DNA of 64,000 bases from Kitasatospora sp. NBC_00374 (GTDB taxonomy: Bacteria > Actinomycetota > Actinomycetes > Streptomycetales > Streptomycetaceae). Shown one piece after another: positions 17,971-26,439 of the stretch; the stretch's first letter is position 1, and the number at the start of each line of letters is the position of its first letter. The stretch lies in NCBI RefSeq assembly GCF_041434935.1, contig NZ_CP107964.1, forward strand, positions 2,418,001-2,482,000, given 5' to 3'. Both the position numbers and the translations under genes were made by a program. Under the pieces are notes generated by a model. That model was not told the origin of the DNA. It did no database searches and saw only the letters and a program-made list of their open reading frames with translations.

Positions 17971-20173
17971 GCCGGGCGACCGGCCCGACCACCGGCAGCC
18001 GCGGCGCGGGCAGCCGCGCCGGGAGGTTGAGCGGCGGCAGCTTGATGTGCTCGCTCAGCCCGATCATCCGGTGCAGCCTGCGCAGCGGCGCCGGCGCCCA
18101 CCAGTTGAGCTTGCCGAACAGCGACATGGTGGCCGGCACCAGCAGGCAGCGCACCAGTGTGGCGTCCACCGCCACGGCCACCGCGAGCGCGATGCCCATC
18201 TGCTTGACCATGAGCATCTGCCCGGCCGCGAAGCCGGCGAAGACGATCACCATCAGCAGGGCCGCCGAGGTGATGATCCGACCGCTGCGCTGCAACCCGA
18301 GCTGCACGGCCTTGGCGCAGTCGTACCCCTGGTCGTGCAGCTCCTTGATCCGGGAGAGCAGGAAGACCTCGTAGTCCATCGAGAGGCCGAAGGCGAACGC
18401 GAAGACCAGGACCGGGATGAACGTCTCCAGCCCGCCGGTCGGGGTGAAACCGAGCAGTCCGCTGAAGTAGCCGTGCTGGAAGACCAGGGTGAGCGCACCG
18501 AGTGAGGCGCCCAGCGAGAGCACGTTCATCAGCAGGGCCTTGATCGGCATCACCACCGAGCCGGTCATCATGAACAGCAGGATCAGCGTGCCGGCCCCGA
18601 CCAGGGCGAGCGCCCACGGGCCCCGGCTGGAGATCTCGTGCTGGAAGTCGACCACCGAGGCGGCGTCACCGGTGACGTACGTCTGCAGCCCGCCCCGCTC
18701 CGCCCGCAGCTCGTCGACCACGGACTTCGCCTGCGCGCCCTGCGGATCGCCGTGCACCAGCACCTCCACGGTGCTCAGCCGGTCGCCCACCGGGGACACG
18801 GCCCGCACCCCGTCCACCCCGGGCAGCTTGGCCACCACGTCGTCGGCGTACGCCTGCGCCCTGGCCGCGTCGGCCTCGACCACGACGGTGACCGGGGCCG
18901 GCGCCTGCTGCGGGAAGCGCTCCTCGACGGTCTGTGCCACCTGGCGGGCCGCGAACGACTTCGGCAGGACGTCGGCACCGGAGTTGCGCCACTGCGAGCC
19001 CAGGAACGGCGCGCCGGCGGCCAGCAGCAGCGCGACGCAGACCAGCATCACCGGGACGGCGCGCTTCTGCACCAGCCGGACCGTCCGGGAGAAGAAGCCC
19101 TCGTCGGACACGGGGGCGACGGGGGTCCTGATCCGGCGGCCGACGAAGCCGAGCAGCGCCGGGATCAGGGTCAGCGCGACGGCGACGGCGATGACCACCA
19201 CGGACACCCCGGCCACCGCCACCGCCCGGAAGACCGGGCTGGTGAAGACGAAGAGCCCGGAGAGGGCGACCGCCACGGTCAGTCCGGAGAAGGCGACGGT
19301 GCGGCCCGCGGTGGCGGAGGTCCGTTCGACGGCCTGGGCGATGGTGGCGCCGTTGCCGCGCTCCTCACGGAAGCGGTTGACCATCAGCAGCGCGTAGTCG
19401 ATGGAGAGTCCGAGGCCGAGCACGGTGGCGATCGGCAGCACGCTGGTGTCGATGTCCATCATCCGGCTGAACCCGAACATCGCCAGCAGGGCCCCGCCCA
19501 CCGAGGCGATCGCGCCGATCCCGGGCAGTCCGGCCGCGGCGAGGCCGCCGAAGACCAGCACCATCACCAGCAGCGTCAACGGCAGGGTGACGATCTCACC
19601 GAACCGGGTGTCCTTCTCGGTCTGGTCCTTGACCTCCTGCTGGAGCACCAGGTCGCCGCCGATGGTCACGTGCGCCCCCGGCGCGCCGATGTCGGCCAGC
19701 CGGTGGGTGACGGCGTCCAGCTGGGCGGGGGTGCCGGCGTCGGCCATCCGTACGGAGACCAGGCTGGCGTTCCCGTCGGCGGAGGTGAGCGAGCCGCCCG
19801 CGCCGTAGGTGTCGGCGACCGAGGCGACCCCGGGCAGGCCGGCGATCTCGGCGGTGGCCGCCGTGACGGCGGCGCGTACGGCCGGATCGGTCGCGGCCGC
19901 GCCGTCGACCACGGCCGTGACGGTGCCCTGGACCGGGTCGGCCGCCTGGACCACCGCTTCGCCCCGGGCCGACTCGGAGCCACCGGCGCCGGTCGAGGCC
20001 ACGGTGCCCTCGAAGACCCGGCCTCCGATCAGCACACCGAGGGCGAGCACCACCACCCAGAAGCCGAGGACCCAGCGGCGATGCCGGTAGCAGGCCCGAC
20101 CGAGGGCTGCGAGCCGCCCACCGACCTTGGGGTCGGCGGGCGCGTGCGGTGCAGCGGTGTGCGAGTGGCGCAT
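17960..20173 (-). CDS. MMPL-family RND-like exporter
   Basis: This 737-residue membrane protein has the MMPL layout: one N-terminal helix (RRWVLGFWVVVLALGVLIGG), a large extracytoplasmic loop, five or six helices, then a second loop and second helix bundle. Typical segments are GLGLSIDYALLMVNRFREE and its repeat FGLSMDYEVFLLSRIKE, with the membrane Asp-Tyr pairs used for proton coupling. Such proteins export lipids, siderophores or drugs; the cargo is not deducible. The ATG has no strong ribosome-binding site. No regulator is adjacent; rpsA lies upstream on the same strand with its own terminator. Confidence 0.92.
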   Translation of the reverse strand: MRHSHTAAPHAPADPKVGGRLAALGRACYRHRRWVLGFWVVVLALGVLIGGRVFEGTVASTGAGGSESARGEAVVQAADPVQGTVTAVVDGAAATDPAVRAAVTAATAEIAGLPGVASVADTYGAGGSLTSADGNASLVSVRMADAGTPAQLDAVTHRLADIGAPGAHVTIGGDLVLQQEVKDQTEKDTRFGEIVTLPLTLLVMVLVFGGLAAAGLPGIGAIASVGGALLAMFGFSRMMDIDTSVLPIATVLGLGLSIDYALLMVNRFREERGNGATIAQAVERTSATAGRTVAFSGLTVAVALSGLFVFTSPVFRAVAVAGVSVVVIAVAVALTLIPALLGFVGRRIRTPVAPVSDEGFFSRTVRLVQKRAVPVMLVCVALLLAAGAPFLGSQWRNSGADVLPKSFAARQVAQTVEERFPQQAPAPVTVVVEADAARAQAYADDVVAKLPGVDGVRAVSPVGDRLSTVEVLVHGDPQGAQAKSVVDELRAERGGLQTYVTGDAASVVDFQHEISSRGPWALALVGAGTLILLFMMTGSVVMPIKALLMNVLSLGASLGALTLVFQHGYFSGLLGFTPTGGLETFIPVLVFAFAFGLSMDYEVFLLSRIKELHDQGYDCAKAVQLGLQRSGRIITSAALLMVIVFAGFAAGQMLMVKQMGIALAVAVAVDATLVRCLLVPATMSLFGKLNWWAPAPLRRLHRMIGLSEHIKLPPLNLPARLPAPRLPVVGPVARLSD

Positions 20174-20292
20174 ATGCAGGAGGCCTTTCGGACAGTTGCC
20201 CCAAACGTATGCGCAAGCTCATCTTCAGCCTATAGGCGGACCATGAGCCTCATATCACAATTTCCTTCACATAAAGACCACCTAAGCAGCAA

Positions 20293-20326
20293 GAAGCCCC
20301 CACCCGGTCTCCCGGGTGGGGGCTTC
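20293..20326 (-). terminator. rpsA terminator
   Basis: A perfect 15-bp stem (20293-20307 with 20312-20326) with a TCTC loop lies 37 bases past the rpsA stop. Confidence 0.85.
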
Positions 20327-20362
20327 CTCAGCTACAGACCGTCAGGGACGGACCGTCAGCGA

Positions 20363-21853
20363 TCAGCTCTGGCCGCCGGCCAGCTTCTCGCGGAGCGCGG
20401 CGAGCGCCTCGTCCGAAGCGAGAGCGCCGGAGCCCTCGTCGCTGCTGGAGGAGTACGAGCCACCACCGGAGACCGGGGCCTCCTCGCCGGCCTCGGCGGC
20501 AGCGGCGGCGTCGGCCTCGCGGCTCTTGATGACCTGGGCCTGGTGCTGCTCGAAGCGGGACTGCGCCTCGGCGTACTGGCGCTCCCACTCCTCACGCTGC
20601 TTCTCGAAGCCGGCCAGCCAGTCGTTCGCCTCGGGGTCGAAGCCCTCCGGGTAGATGTAGTTGCCGGCGTCGTCGTACGAGGCAGCCATGCCGTACAGGG
20701 TCGGGTCGAACTCGACCGACGCCGGGTCGGCACCGAGGGACTCGTTGGCCTGCTTCAGCGAGAGGCTGATGCGGCGGCGCTCGAGGTCGATGTCGATGAC
20801 CTTGACGAAGATCTCGTCGCCGACCTGGACGACCTGCTCCGGGATCTCCACGTGGCGCTCGGCCAGCTCGGAGATGTGGACCAGGCCCTCGATGCCCTCG
20901 TCCACGCGGACGAACGCACCGAACGGAACCAGCTTGGTGACCTTACCCGGGACGACCTGGCCGATCTGGTGGGTCCGGGCGAACTGCTGCCACGGGTCCT
21001 CCTGGGTCGCCTTCAGCGACAGGGAGACGCGCTCGCGGTCCATGTCGACGTCGAGAACCTCGACGGTGACCTCCTGGCCGACCTCGACAACCTCGGACGG
21101 GTGGTCGATGTGCTTCCAGGACAGCTCGGAGACGTGGACGAGACCGTCGACGCCACCCAGGTCCACGAAGGCACCGAAGTTGACGATCGAGGAGACGACG
21201 CCGGAGCGCACCTGGCCCTTCTGCAGGGTGGTGAGGAAGGTCTGGCGGACCTCGCTCTGGGTCTGCTCCAGCCAGGCACGGCGGGACAGGACCACGTTGT
21301 TGCGGTTCTTGTCCAGCTCGATGATCTTGGCCTCGAGCTCCTTGCCGACGTACGGCTGGAGGTCGCGGACGCGGCGCATCTCGACCAGCGAGGCCGGGAG
21401 GAAGCCACGGAGGCCGATGTCGAGGATGAGACCACCCTTGACGACCTCGATGACGGTACCGGTGACGATGCCGTCCTCTTCCTTGATCTTCTCGATCGTG
21501 CCCCAGGCACGCTCGTACTGAGCGCGCTTCTTGGACAGGATCAGACGACCCTCCTTGTCCTCCTTCTGGAGAACCAGGGCCTCGATGTTGTCACCAACCT
21601 TGACAACCTCGTGGGGGTCGACGTCGTGCTTGATCGAGAGCTCGCGAGACGGGATGACACCCTCGGTCTTGTAACCGATGTCGAGGAGCACCTCGTCACG
21701 GTCGACCTTCACGATGACGCCCTCAACGATGTCGCCATCGTTGAAGTACTTGATGGTCTCGTCGATCGCCGCGAGGAAGGCTTCCGCGTCGCCGATGTCG
21801 TTGACCGCAACCTGCGGGGTGGTGCTGACAGAGGTGTCGGTGGGGCTCGTCAT
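20363..21853 (-). CDS. rpsA: 30S ribosomal protein S1
   Basis: The 496-residue protein has four S1/OB repeats: GDIVEGVIVKVDRDEVLLDIG, IVTGTVIEVVKGGLILDIGLRGFLPAS, VRSGVVSSIVNFGAFVDLGGVDGLVHVSELSW, and VVPGKVTKLVPFGAFVRVDEGIEGLVHISEL. A charged C-terminal tail follows, ending in a Ser-rich linker and ALREKLAGGQS. This four-repeat form is the Gram-positive/actinobacterial S1, shorter than the six-repeat E. coli protein. The frame is open about 100 codons further upstream, but ATG at 21853 gives the standard N-terminus MTSPTDTSV, with GGAG upstream. It is transcribed from a strong promoter about 205 bases away and ends at a strong hairpin. Confidence 0.97.
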   Translation of the reverse strand: MTSPTDTSVSTTPQVAVNDIGDAEAFLAAIDETIKYFNDGDIVEGVIVKVDRDEVLLDIGYKTEGVIPSRELSIKHDVDPHEVVKVGDNIEALVLQKEDKEGRLILSKKRAQYERAWGTIEKIKEEDGIVTGTVIEVVKGGLILDIGLRGFLPASLVEMRRVRDLQPYVGKELEAKIIELDKNRNNVVLSRRAWLEQTQSEVRQTFLTTLQKGQVRSGVVSSIVNFGAFVDLGGVDGLVHVSELSWKHIDHPSEVVEVGQEVTVEVLDVDMDRERVSLSLKATQEDPWQQFARTHQIGQVVPGKVTKLVPFGAFVRVDEGIEGLVHISELAERHVEIPEQVVQVGDEIFVKVIDIDLERRRISLSLKQANESLGADPASVEFDPTLYGMAASYDDAGNYIYPEGFDPEANDWLAGFEKQREEWERQYAEAQSRFEQHQAQVIKSREADAAAAAEAGEEAPVSGGGSYSSSSDEGSGALASDEALAALREKLAGGQS

Positions 21854-22293
21854 TAGGAAAAGGGCTCCGGTACGGACATGAAGTCGTAGGTAATGCCACG
21901 CGGAGGGCCCGTATCGCTCCCACCGAAAGCCGGACAGCCAAGAACACGGCACACCGCGGTCCCGTACAACGAGAAATGGTGTCCGTCTTGCGACCGTGGG
22001 GTCTTCGACAGATGCGAGCGCGACCTGCTCCGTCCGAGGCGCGCAGGCCCGCAGCGCAACTTGTAGCATACGGGGACAGCCGGGCACGGTCAACGCCGAA
22101 GGAGGCGGGACCGGTAGAGGCCGGGATCGATCAGGCCATATCCTCCGATTGCGCACCTCACACCTGGGTGTGAGACAGGCAGCCGCAGGGGCCCACCCCG
22201 GATGCCACTGTCCGATCCCGATCCCTTGCCAGGGGCCCGGTCGCGACAGCAGCGCTTCCGCAGTCCATACCCTACGCGACGGGCACTACCACC
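21854..22293. other. rpsA leader and promoter region
   Basis: These 440 bases hold the rpsA promoter and a long untranslated leader of about 205 nt. The first part of the rpsA frame stays open here but lacks a start with a ribosome-binding site. The side toward the methyltransferase gene shows no clear -35/-10 pair. Confidence 0.6.
22065..22093 (-). promoter_or_regulatory. Consensus vegetative (HrdB-type) promoter for rpsA
   Basis: On the minus strand, TTGACC (22093-22088), a 17-bp spacer and TATGCT (22070-22065) form a near-consensus sigma-70 promoter. This implies a start near 22058 and a leader of about 205 nt before the rpsA ATG. Confidence 0.8.
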
Positions 22294-23175
22294 TTGGCCA
22301 CCACCCCCGACTTCCAGCCCGACGATCTCGACGACCTGCCGCCCGAGCACCTCGCCGTCGGCGACGAGGACGACGGCGACGCCGTCCGCCGTACCGCGGG
22401 CGAGCACGAGAGCAGCCGCGCCAGCCGGCACTGGTGGGACCGCAACGCCGACGAGTACCAGGACGAGCACGGCGAGTTCCTCGGCGACGACCGCTTCGTG
22501 TGGTGCCCGGAGGGCCTGGACGAGGCCGAGGCCCGGCTGCTCGGCGACGCCGACTCGCTCAAGGGCCGGGACGTGCTGGAGATCGGCGCCGGCGCCGCGC
22601 AGTGCGCGCGCTGGCTCGCGGCGCAGGGTGCCCGGCCGGTCGCCCTGGACATCTCCTTCCGCCAGCTCCAGCACGCCCGCCGGATCGACCTCGGCCGGGG
22701 CGGCGCGCCGGTGGCCGTGGTGCAGGCCGACGCGGCCGTGCTGCCGTTCGCGGACGGCGCGTTCGACCTGGCCTGCTCGGCGTACGGGGCGGTGCCGTTC
22801 AGCGCCGACACCGCCGCCCTGATGCGCGAGGTGCACCGGGTGCTGCGGCCCGGCGGACGCTGGGTCTTCTCGGTGACCCACCCGATCCGCTGGGCCTTCC
22901 CCGACGAGCCCGGCCCCGAGGGGCTCACGGCCGCCGCCTCCTACTTCGACCGCACCCCCTACGTGGAGCAGGACGAGCAGGGCCGGGCCACCTACGTGGA
23001 GCACCACCGCACGCTCGGCGACCGGGTGCGGGAGCTCACCGGCGCCGGCTTCCGGCTGCTGGACCTGGTCGAACCGGAGTGGCCGGACGGCCACCAGCAG
23101 GAGTGGGGCGGCTGGAGCCCGCTGCGCGGCCGGCTGATCCCCGGCACCGCGATCTTCGTGGCGGAGCGGGGCTGA
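22294..23175 (+). CDS. Class I SAM-dependent methyltransferase
   Basis: The protein (293 residues) has the Rossmann SAM-binding signature VLEIGAGAAQCARWLAAQG, an acidic residue after strand 2 (PVALDIS), DAAVLPFADGAFDLACSAYGAVPF and REVHRVLRPGGRWVFSVTHP. The opening HWWDRNADEYQDEHG is typical of a conserved actinomycete family of unknown substrate. The start is TTG at 22294; no ATG or GTG occurs in frame between it and the upstream stop, and no ribosome-binding site is evident. The stop lies three bases before hrpB, so the pair is probably co-transcribed. Confidence 0.85.
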   Translation: MATTPDFQPDDLDDLPPEHLAVGDEDDGDAVRRTAGEHESSRASRHWWDRNADEYQDEHGEFLGDDRFVWCPEGLDEAEARLLGDADSLKGRDVLEIGAGAAQCARWLAAQGARPVALDISFRQLQHARRIDLGRGGAPVAVVQADAAVLPFADGAFDLACSAYGAVPFSADTAALMREVHRVLRPGGRWVFSVTHPIRWAFPDEPGPEGLTAAASYFDRTPYVEQDEQGRATYVEHHRTLGDRVRELTGAGFRLLDLVEPEWPDGHQQEWGGWSPLRGRLIPGTAIFVAERG

Positions 23176-23178
23176 GCG

Positions 23179-25692
23179 GTGCGTCCCGTGGGGGTGGAAC
23201 TGCCCGTCCGCACCGCCGTACCGGCGCTGCACCGGGCCCTGGCCGAGCGCGGGGTCGCGGTGCTGGCCGCGCCGCCCGGCACCGGCAAGACCACGCTGGT
23301 GCCGCTGGCGCTGGCCGGGCTGGTACCCGGCCTGGACGGACCGGCCCGGCGGGTGCTGGTCGCCGAGCCGCGCCGGCTCGCGGTCCGGGCGGCCGCGCGG
23401 CGGATGGCCTGGCTGCTGGGCTCGGCGGTGGGCGGGACCGTCGGGCACACCGTGCGCGGCGAACGGCGGGTCGGCCCGGCGACGGTCGTCGAGGTGGTCA
23501 CCACCGGGGTCCTGCTGCAGCGGCTGCAGCGCGACCCGGAGCTGGCCGGGGTGGACGTCGTGGTGCTGGACGAGTGCCACGAACGGCACCTGGACGCCGA
23601 CACCGCGCTCGCCTTCCTGCTCGACGTCCGGGCCGCGCTCCGTCCGGAACTGCAGCTGGTCTGCGCCTCCGCGACCTCCGACACCGGCGCCTGGGCCGAA
23701 CTGCTGGGCGGCGAGGACGGACCGGCGCCGGTGGTCGAGGCACACGGCGTCTCCCACCCCGTCGACGTGGTCTGGGCTCCCCCGCCGCGCGCCGTGAAGC
23801 CCCCGCAGGGCACCCGGGTCGACTTCGCGCTGCTGGAGCACGTCGCGGCCACCGTCCGGCGGGCGATGGCCGAGCGGGACGGCGACGTGCTCTGCTTCCT
23901 GCCCGGGGTCGGCGAGATCGCCCGGGTCGCCGGACAACTGGCCGACCTGCCGGCCGAGGTGCTGCAACTGCACGGCCAGGCCCCGCAGACCGTCCAGGAC
24001 GCGGCGCTGACCGCCGGCGAACGGCGCCGGGTGGTGCTGTCCACCTCCGTCGCCGAATCCTCGCTGACGGTGCCCGGCGTCCGGGTCGTGGTCGACTCCG
24101 GGCTGGCCCGCGAACCGCGCACCGACCACGCCCGCGGCCTCGCCGGCCTGGTGACCGTCCGGGCCTCGCTGGCCGCCGGGCGGCAGCGGGCCGGCCGGGC
24201 CGGACGCGAGGCCCCGGGGACGGTCTACCGCTGCTGGGCGGAGGCCTCCGACGCGCTGGCCCCGCGCTTCCCCACCCCCGAGATCGCCCTGGCGGACCTC
24301 ACCTCCTTCGCCCTGCAGGCCGCCTGCTGGGGCGATCCCGACGCCGCCGCACTGGCCCTCCCGGACCGGCCGCCGACCGGGGCGATGGCCGCCGCCCGGC
24401 AGACCCTGACCGCGCTCGGCGCGGTGGACCCCGACGGCCGGGCCACCGAGCGCGGCCACCGGATCGCCCGCACCGGGCTGCACCCGCGCCTGGCCCGCGC
24501 CCTGCTCGACGGCGCGGAGCGGGTCGGCGCCCACCGGGCGGCCGAACTGGTCGCCCTGCTGTCGGAGGAACCACCCCGGGCGCTCGGCGACGACCTCGCC
24601 CGGGTCTGGCGCGCGGTGCGCGACGGCGGCGACCCCTATACCCGCCGCTGGCGCGAGGAGGTCCGGCGGCTGCAGCGCTCGGTGGACGCCCCGCGGACCG
24701 GGCTGTCCGACGCGGCCGCGGCCGGGCTGGTGGTCGCCCTGGCGTACCCCGAGCGGATCGCCCGCGCCCGCAGCACCGAAGGGCCGTACCTGATGGCCTC
24801 CGGCACGGCCGGCACCCTCGCCGCCGGGTCTCGGCTGTCGGGTGCGCCCTGGCTGGTGGTCGCCGTCGCCGACCGGCCGGCGGGATCGCCGTCGGCGCGG
24901 ATCCAGCGTGCCGTGGCGCTGGACGAGGAGACCGCCCGGCAGGCCGGGGCGGCCCTGCTGACCGACCGGCAGGAGGTCGAATGGTCGGCCCGGGAATCCG
25001 AGTTGACGGCCCGTCGGGTCGAGGCGCTGGGCGCGATCGAACTGGCCGCCGAACCGCTGAGGACCCCCGACCGGGCACTGGTCCGGGCCGCACTGCTGGA
25101 AGGACTGGCCCGGGAGGGTGTCGGCTCACTGCTCCCCTGGCCGCCGGGCGCGGCCGGACTGCGCGAGCGGCTGGCCTTCCTGCACCGCACGCTCGGCGAC
25201 CCGTGGCCCGACGTGAGCGACCGGGCCCTGCTCGCCGCCGCCGACCGGTGGCTGGAACCCGAACTCGGCCGGGCCCGGCGGCGCTCCGACCTCGCCCGGA
25301 TCGACACCACCGCCGCGCTGCAGCGCCTGCTGCCCTGGGCGAGCGGGCAGGCCGGACGGCTGGACGAGCTGGCGCCGGAGCGGATCGCCGTACCGACCGG
25401 CTCACGGATCCGGGTGGACTACAGCGGCGACCGGCCGGTGCTGGCGGTCAAGCTGCAGGAGCTGTTCGGCTGGCAGGCCGCGCCGAAGCTGGCCGGCGGG
25501 CGCGTCCCGCTGACCATCCACCTGCTCTCCCCGGCCGGGCGTCCCGCCGCCGTCACCGGCGACCTGGCCGGTTTCTGGCGCGAGGGCTACAAGGCCGTCC
25601 GTGCGGAGCTGCGCGGGCGCTACCCCCGCCACCCGTGGCCGGAGGACCCGGCGACGGCGCAGCCGACCCGACGGGCCAACCCGCGCAAGTGA
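23179..25692 (+). CDS. hrpB: ATP-dependent helicase HrpB
   Basis: HrpB is a DExH-box (SF2) helicase of uncertain cellular role. The 837-residue protein shows APPGTGKTT (Walker A, near 31), DECHERH (motif II, near 131), SAT (motif III, near 164) and RAGRAGRE (motif VI, near 336). The HrpB-specific C-terminal domain follows, including LPWASGQAGRLDELAPERI and YKAVRAELRGRYPRHPWPEDP, the characteristic end. Start is GTG, three bases after the methyltransferase stop. Length matches the family (about 810-850). Confidence 0.95.
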   Translation: MRPVGVELPVRTAVPALHRALAERGVAVLAAPPGTGKTTLVPLALAGLVPGLDGPARRVLVAEPRRLAVRAAARRMAWLLGSAVGGTVGHTVRGERRVGPATVVEVVTTGVLLQRLQRDPELAGVDVVVLDECHERHLDADTALAFLLDVRAALRPELQLVCASATSDTGAWAELLGGEDGPAPVVEAHGVSHPVDVVWAPPPRAVKPPQGTRVDFALLEHVAATVRRAMAERDGDVLCFLPGVGEIARVAGQLADLPAEVLQLHGQAPQTVQDAALTAGERRRVVLSTSVAESSLTVPGVRVVVDSGLAREPRTDHARGLAGLVTVRASLAAGRQRAGRAGREAPGTVYRCWAEASDALAPRFPTPEIALADLTSFALQAACWGDPDAAALALPDRPPTGAMAAARQTLTALGAVDPDGRATERGHRIARTGLHPRLARALLDGAERVGAHRAAELVALLSEEPPRALGDDLARVWRAVRDGGDPYTRRWREEVRRLQRSVDAPRTGLSDAAAAGLVVALAYPERIARARSTEGPYLMASGTAGTLAAGSRLSGAPWLVVAVADRPAGSPSARIQRAVALDEETARQAGAALLTDRQEVEWSARESELTARRVEALGAIELAAEPLRTPDRALVRAALLEGLAREGVGSLLPWPPGAAGLRERLAFLHRTLGDPWPDVSDRALLAAADRWLEPELGRARRRSDLARIDTTAALQRLLPWASGQAGRLDELAPERIAVPTGSRIRVDYSGDRPVLAVKLQELFGWQAAPKLAGGRVPLTIHLLSPAGRPAAVTGDLAGFWREGYKAVRAELRGRYPRHPWPEDPATAQPTRRANPRK

Positions 25693-25795
25693 CGCCCGCC
25701 CGAGGGCCCAGGCCCCGGACAGGCCGAGGCGAACCGCCGACTCCGCCCCGCCGTTGGTCGATCCCAGGAGGGACGACTGCCCGTGCGACGGGCCG

Positions 25796-26347
25796 TCAGT
25801 TCGGGGGTGCGGGCGGGCCGGTGTACTGCTTGGGCGAGGCCGCCGGGTTGGGCGGCGGGGTGGGCGTCAGCACCGGGCCGCAGGTCATCACGTTGCCGGC
25901 CGGGTCCCGTTGGCAGTCGGGGTTGACCGGGGCGGGGCGGTGGTCGCAGCCGCAGTCGTCGGTGCGGGGGCTGATCTCGCTGCGCGGCGTCGCGGTGGCC
26001 CGCCGGGTGGGCGCGGCGGCCTTGGTGGCCGGCCTGGCACTCGGCACGGCGGTCGGCCCGGAGTTCGCCGGGGTGCTCGGTTCGGCGCTCGGCCCGGTGC
26101 TCGGCTGGTCGCTCGGCCCGGTGGCGGCCGCGGCCGACGGGGAGGGCGACGGGGAGGCCGACGGTCCGGCGGACAGGCCCGGGGTCGCCGGAGCGACGGC
26201 CGGGGTCCGGGCGGGCGCCGGGTCGGACCCGGTGAGCGCCCAGCCGGCCAGGCCCGCCGCCCCCAGCACCCCGACCGCGACCAGCGCGGCGGGCCGCAGC
26301 CACCCGCGCCGGGCCGGTGCCGGCTGCTCGACGTCGCCCTCGATCAT
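25796..26347 (-). CDS. Membrane-anchored Pro/Ser/Thr-rich protein with a C-terminal Cys cluster
   Basis: A 183-residue protein of no recognised family. Residues 1-17 are cytoplasmic, 18-41 form one membrane segment (LRPAALVAVGVLGAAGLAGW), then a roughly 85-residue Ala/Pro/Ser/Thr linker. A small Cys-containing part follows: DDCGCDH, NPDCQRD, NVMTCGPV (four Cys), and a Pro-rich tail. It looks like a type II membrane protein displaying a small extracellular module on a wall-spanning stalk. ATG is well supported by GGGGAGGG five bases upstream. A 21-bp palindrome directly upstream may control it. Converges on hrpB. Confidence 0.75.
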   Translation of the reverse strand: MIEGDVEQPAPARRGWLRPAALVAVGVLGAAGLAGWALTGSDPAPARTPAVAPATPGLSAGPSASPSPSPSAAAATGPSDQPSTGPSAEPSTPANSGPTAVPSARPATKAAAPTRRATATPRSEISPRTDDCGCDHRPAPVNPDCQRDPAGNVMTCGPVLTPTPPPNPAASPKQYTGPPAPPN

Positions 26348-26362
26348 GGTTTCCCTCCCCGG

Positions 26363-26383
26363 CCGGACTGATCATCAGTCCGG
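26363..26383. promoter_or_regulatory. Perfect 21-bp palindrome upstream of the anchored Cys protein gene
   Basis: Arms CCGGACTGAT and ATCAGTCCGG flank a single C. It lies immediately upstream of the ribosome-binding site for the gene ending at 25796. It may be an operator or a leader hairpin; it is short for a terminator. Confidence 0.5.
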
Positions 26384-26439
26384 GCTCCGCGGGATCCTAG
26401 CCCACCCACCGGAACGGCCGACGCGCGGGCGGCGGGCGG

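Noticed and set aside
20337..20360. Direct repeat GACCGTCAG near the rpsA stop
   Set aside because: Two short copies by the stop codon; the nearby 15-bp hairpin explains termination and no separate role is apparent.
21854..22156. N-terminal extension of the rpsA frame by about 100 codons
   Set aside because: No conserved sequence or ribosome-binding site; S1 proteins begin at the position corresponding to 21853, and part of the extension overlaps the promoter.
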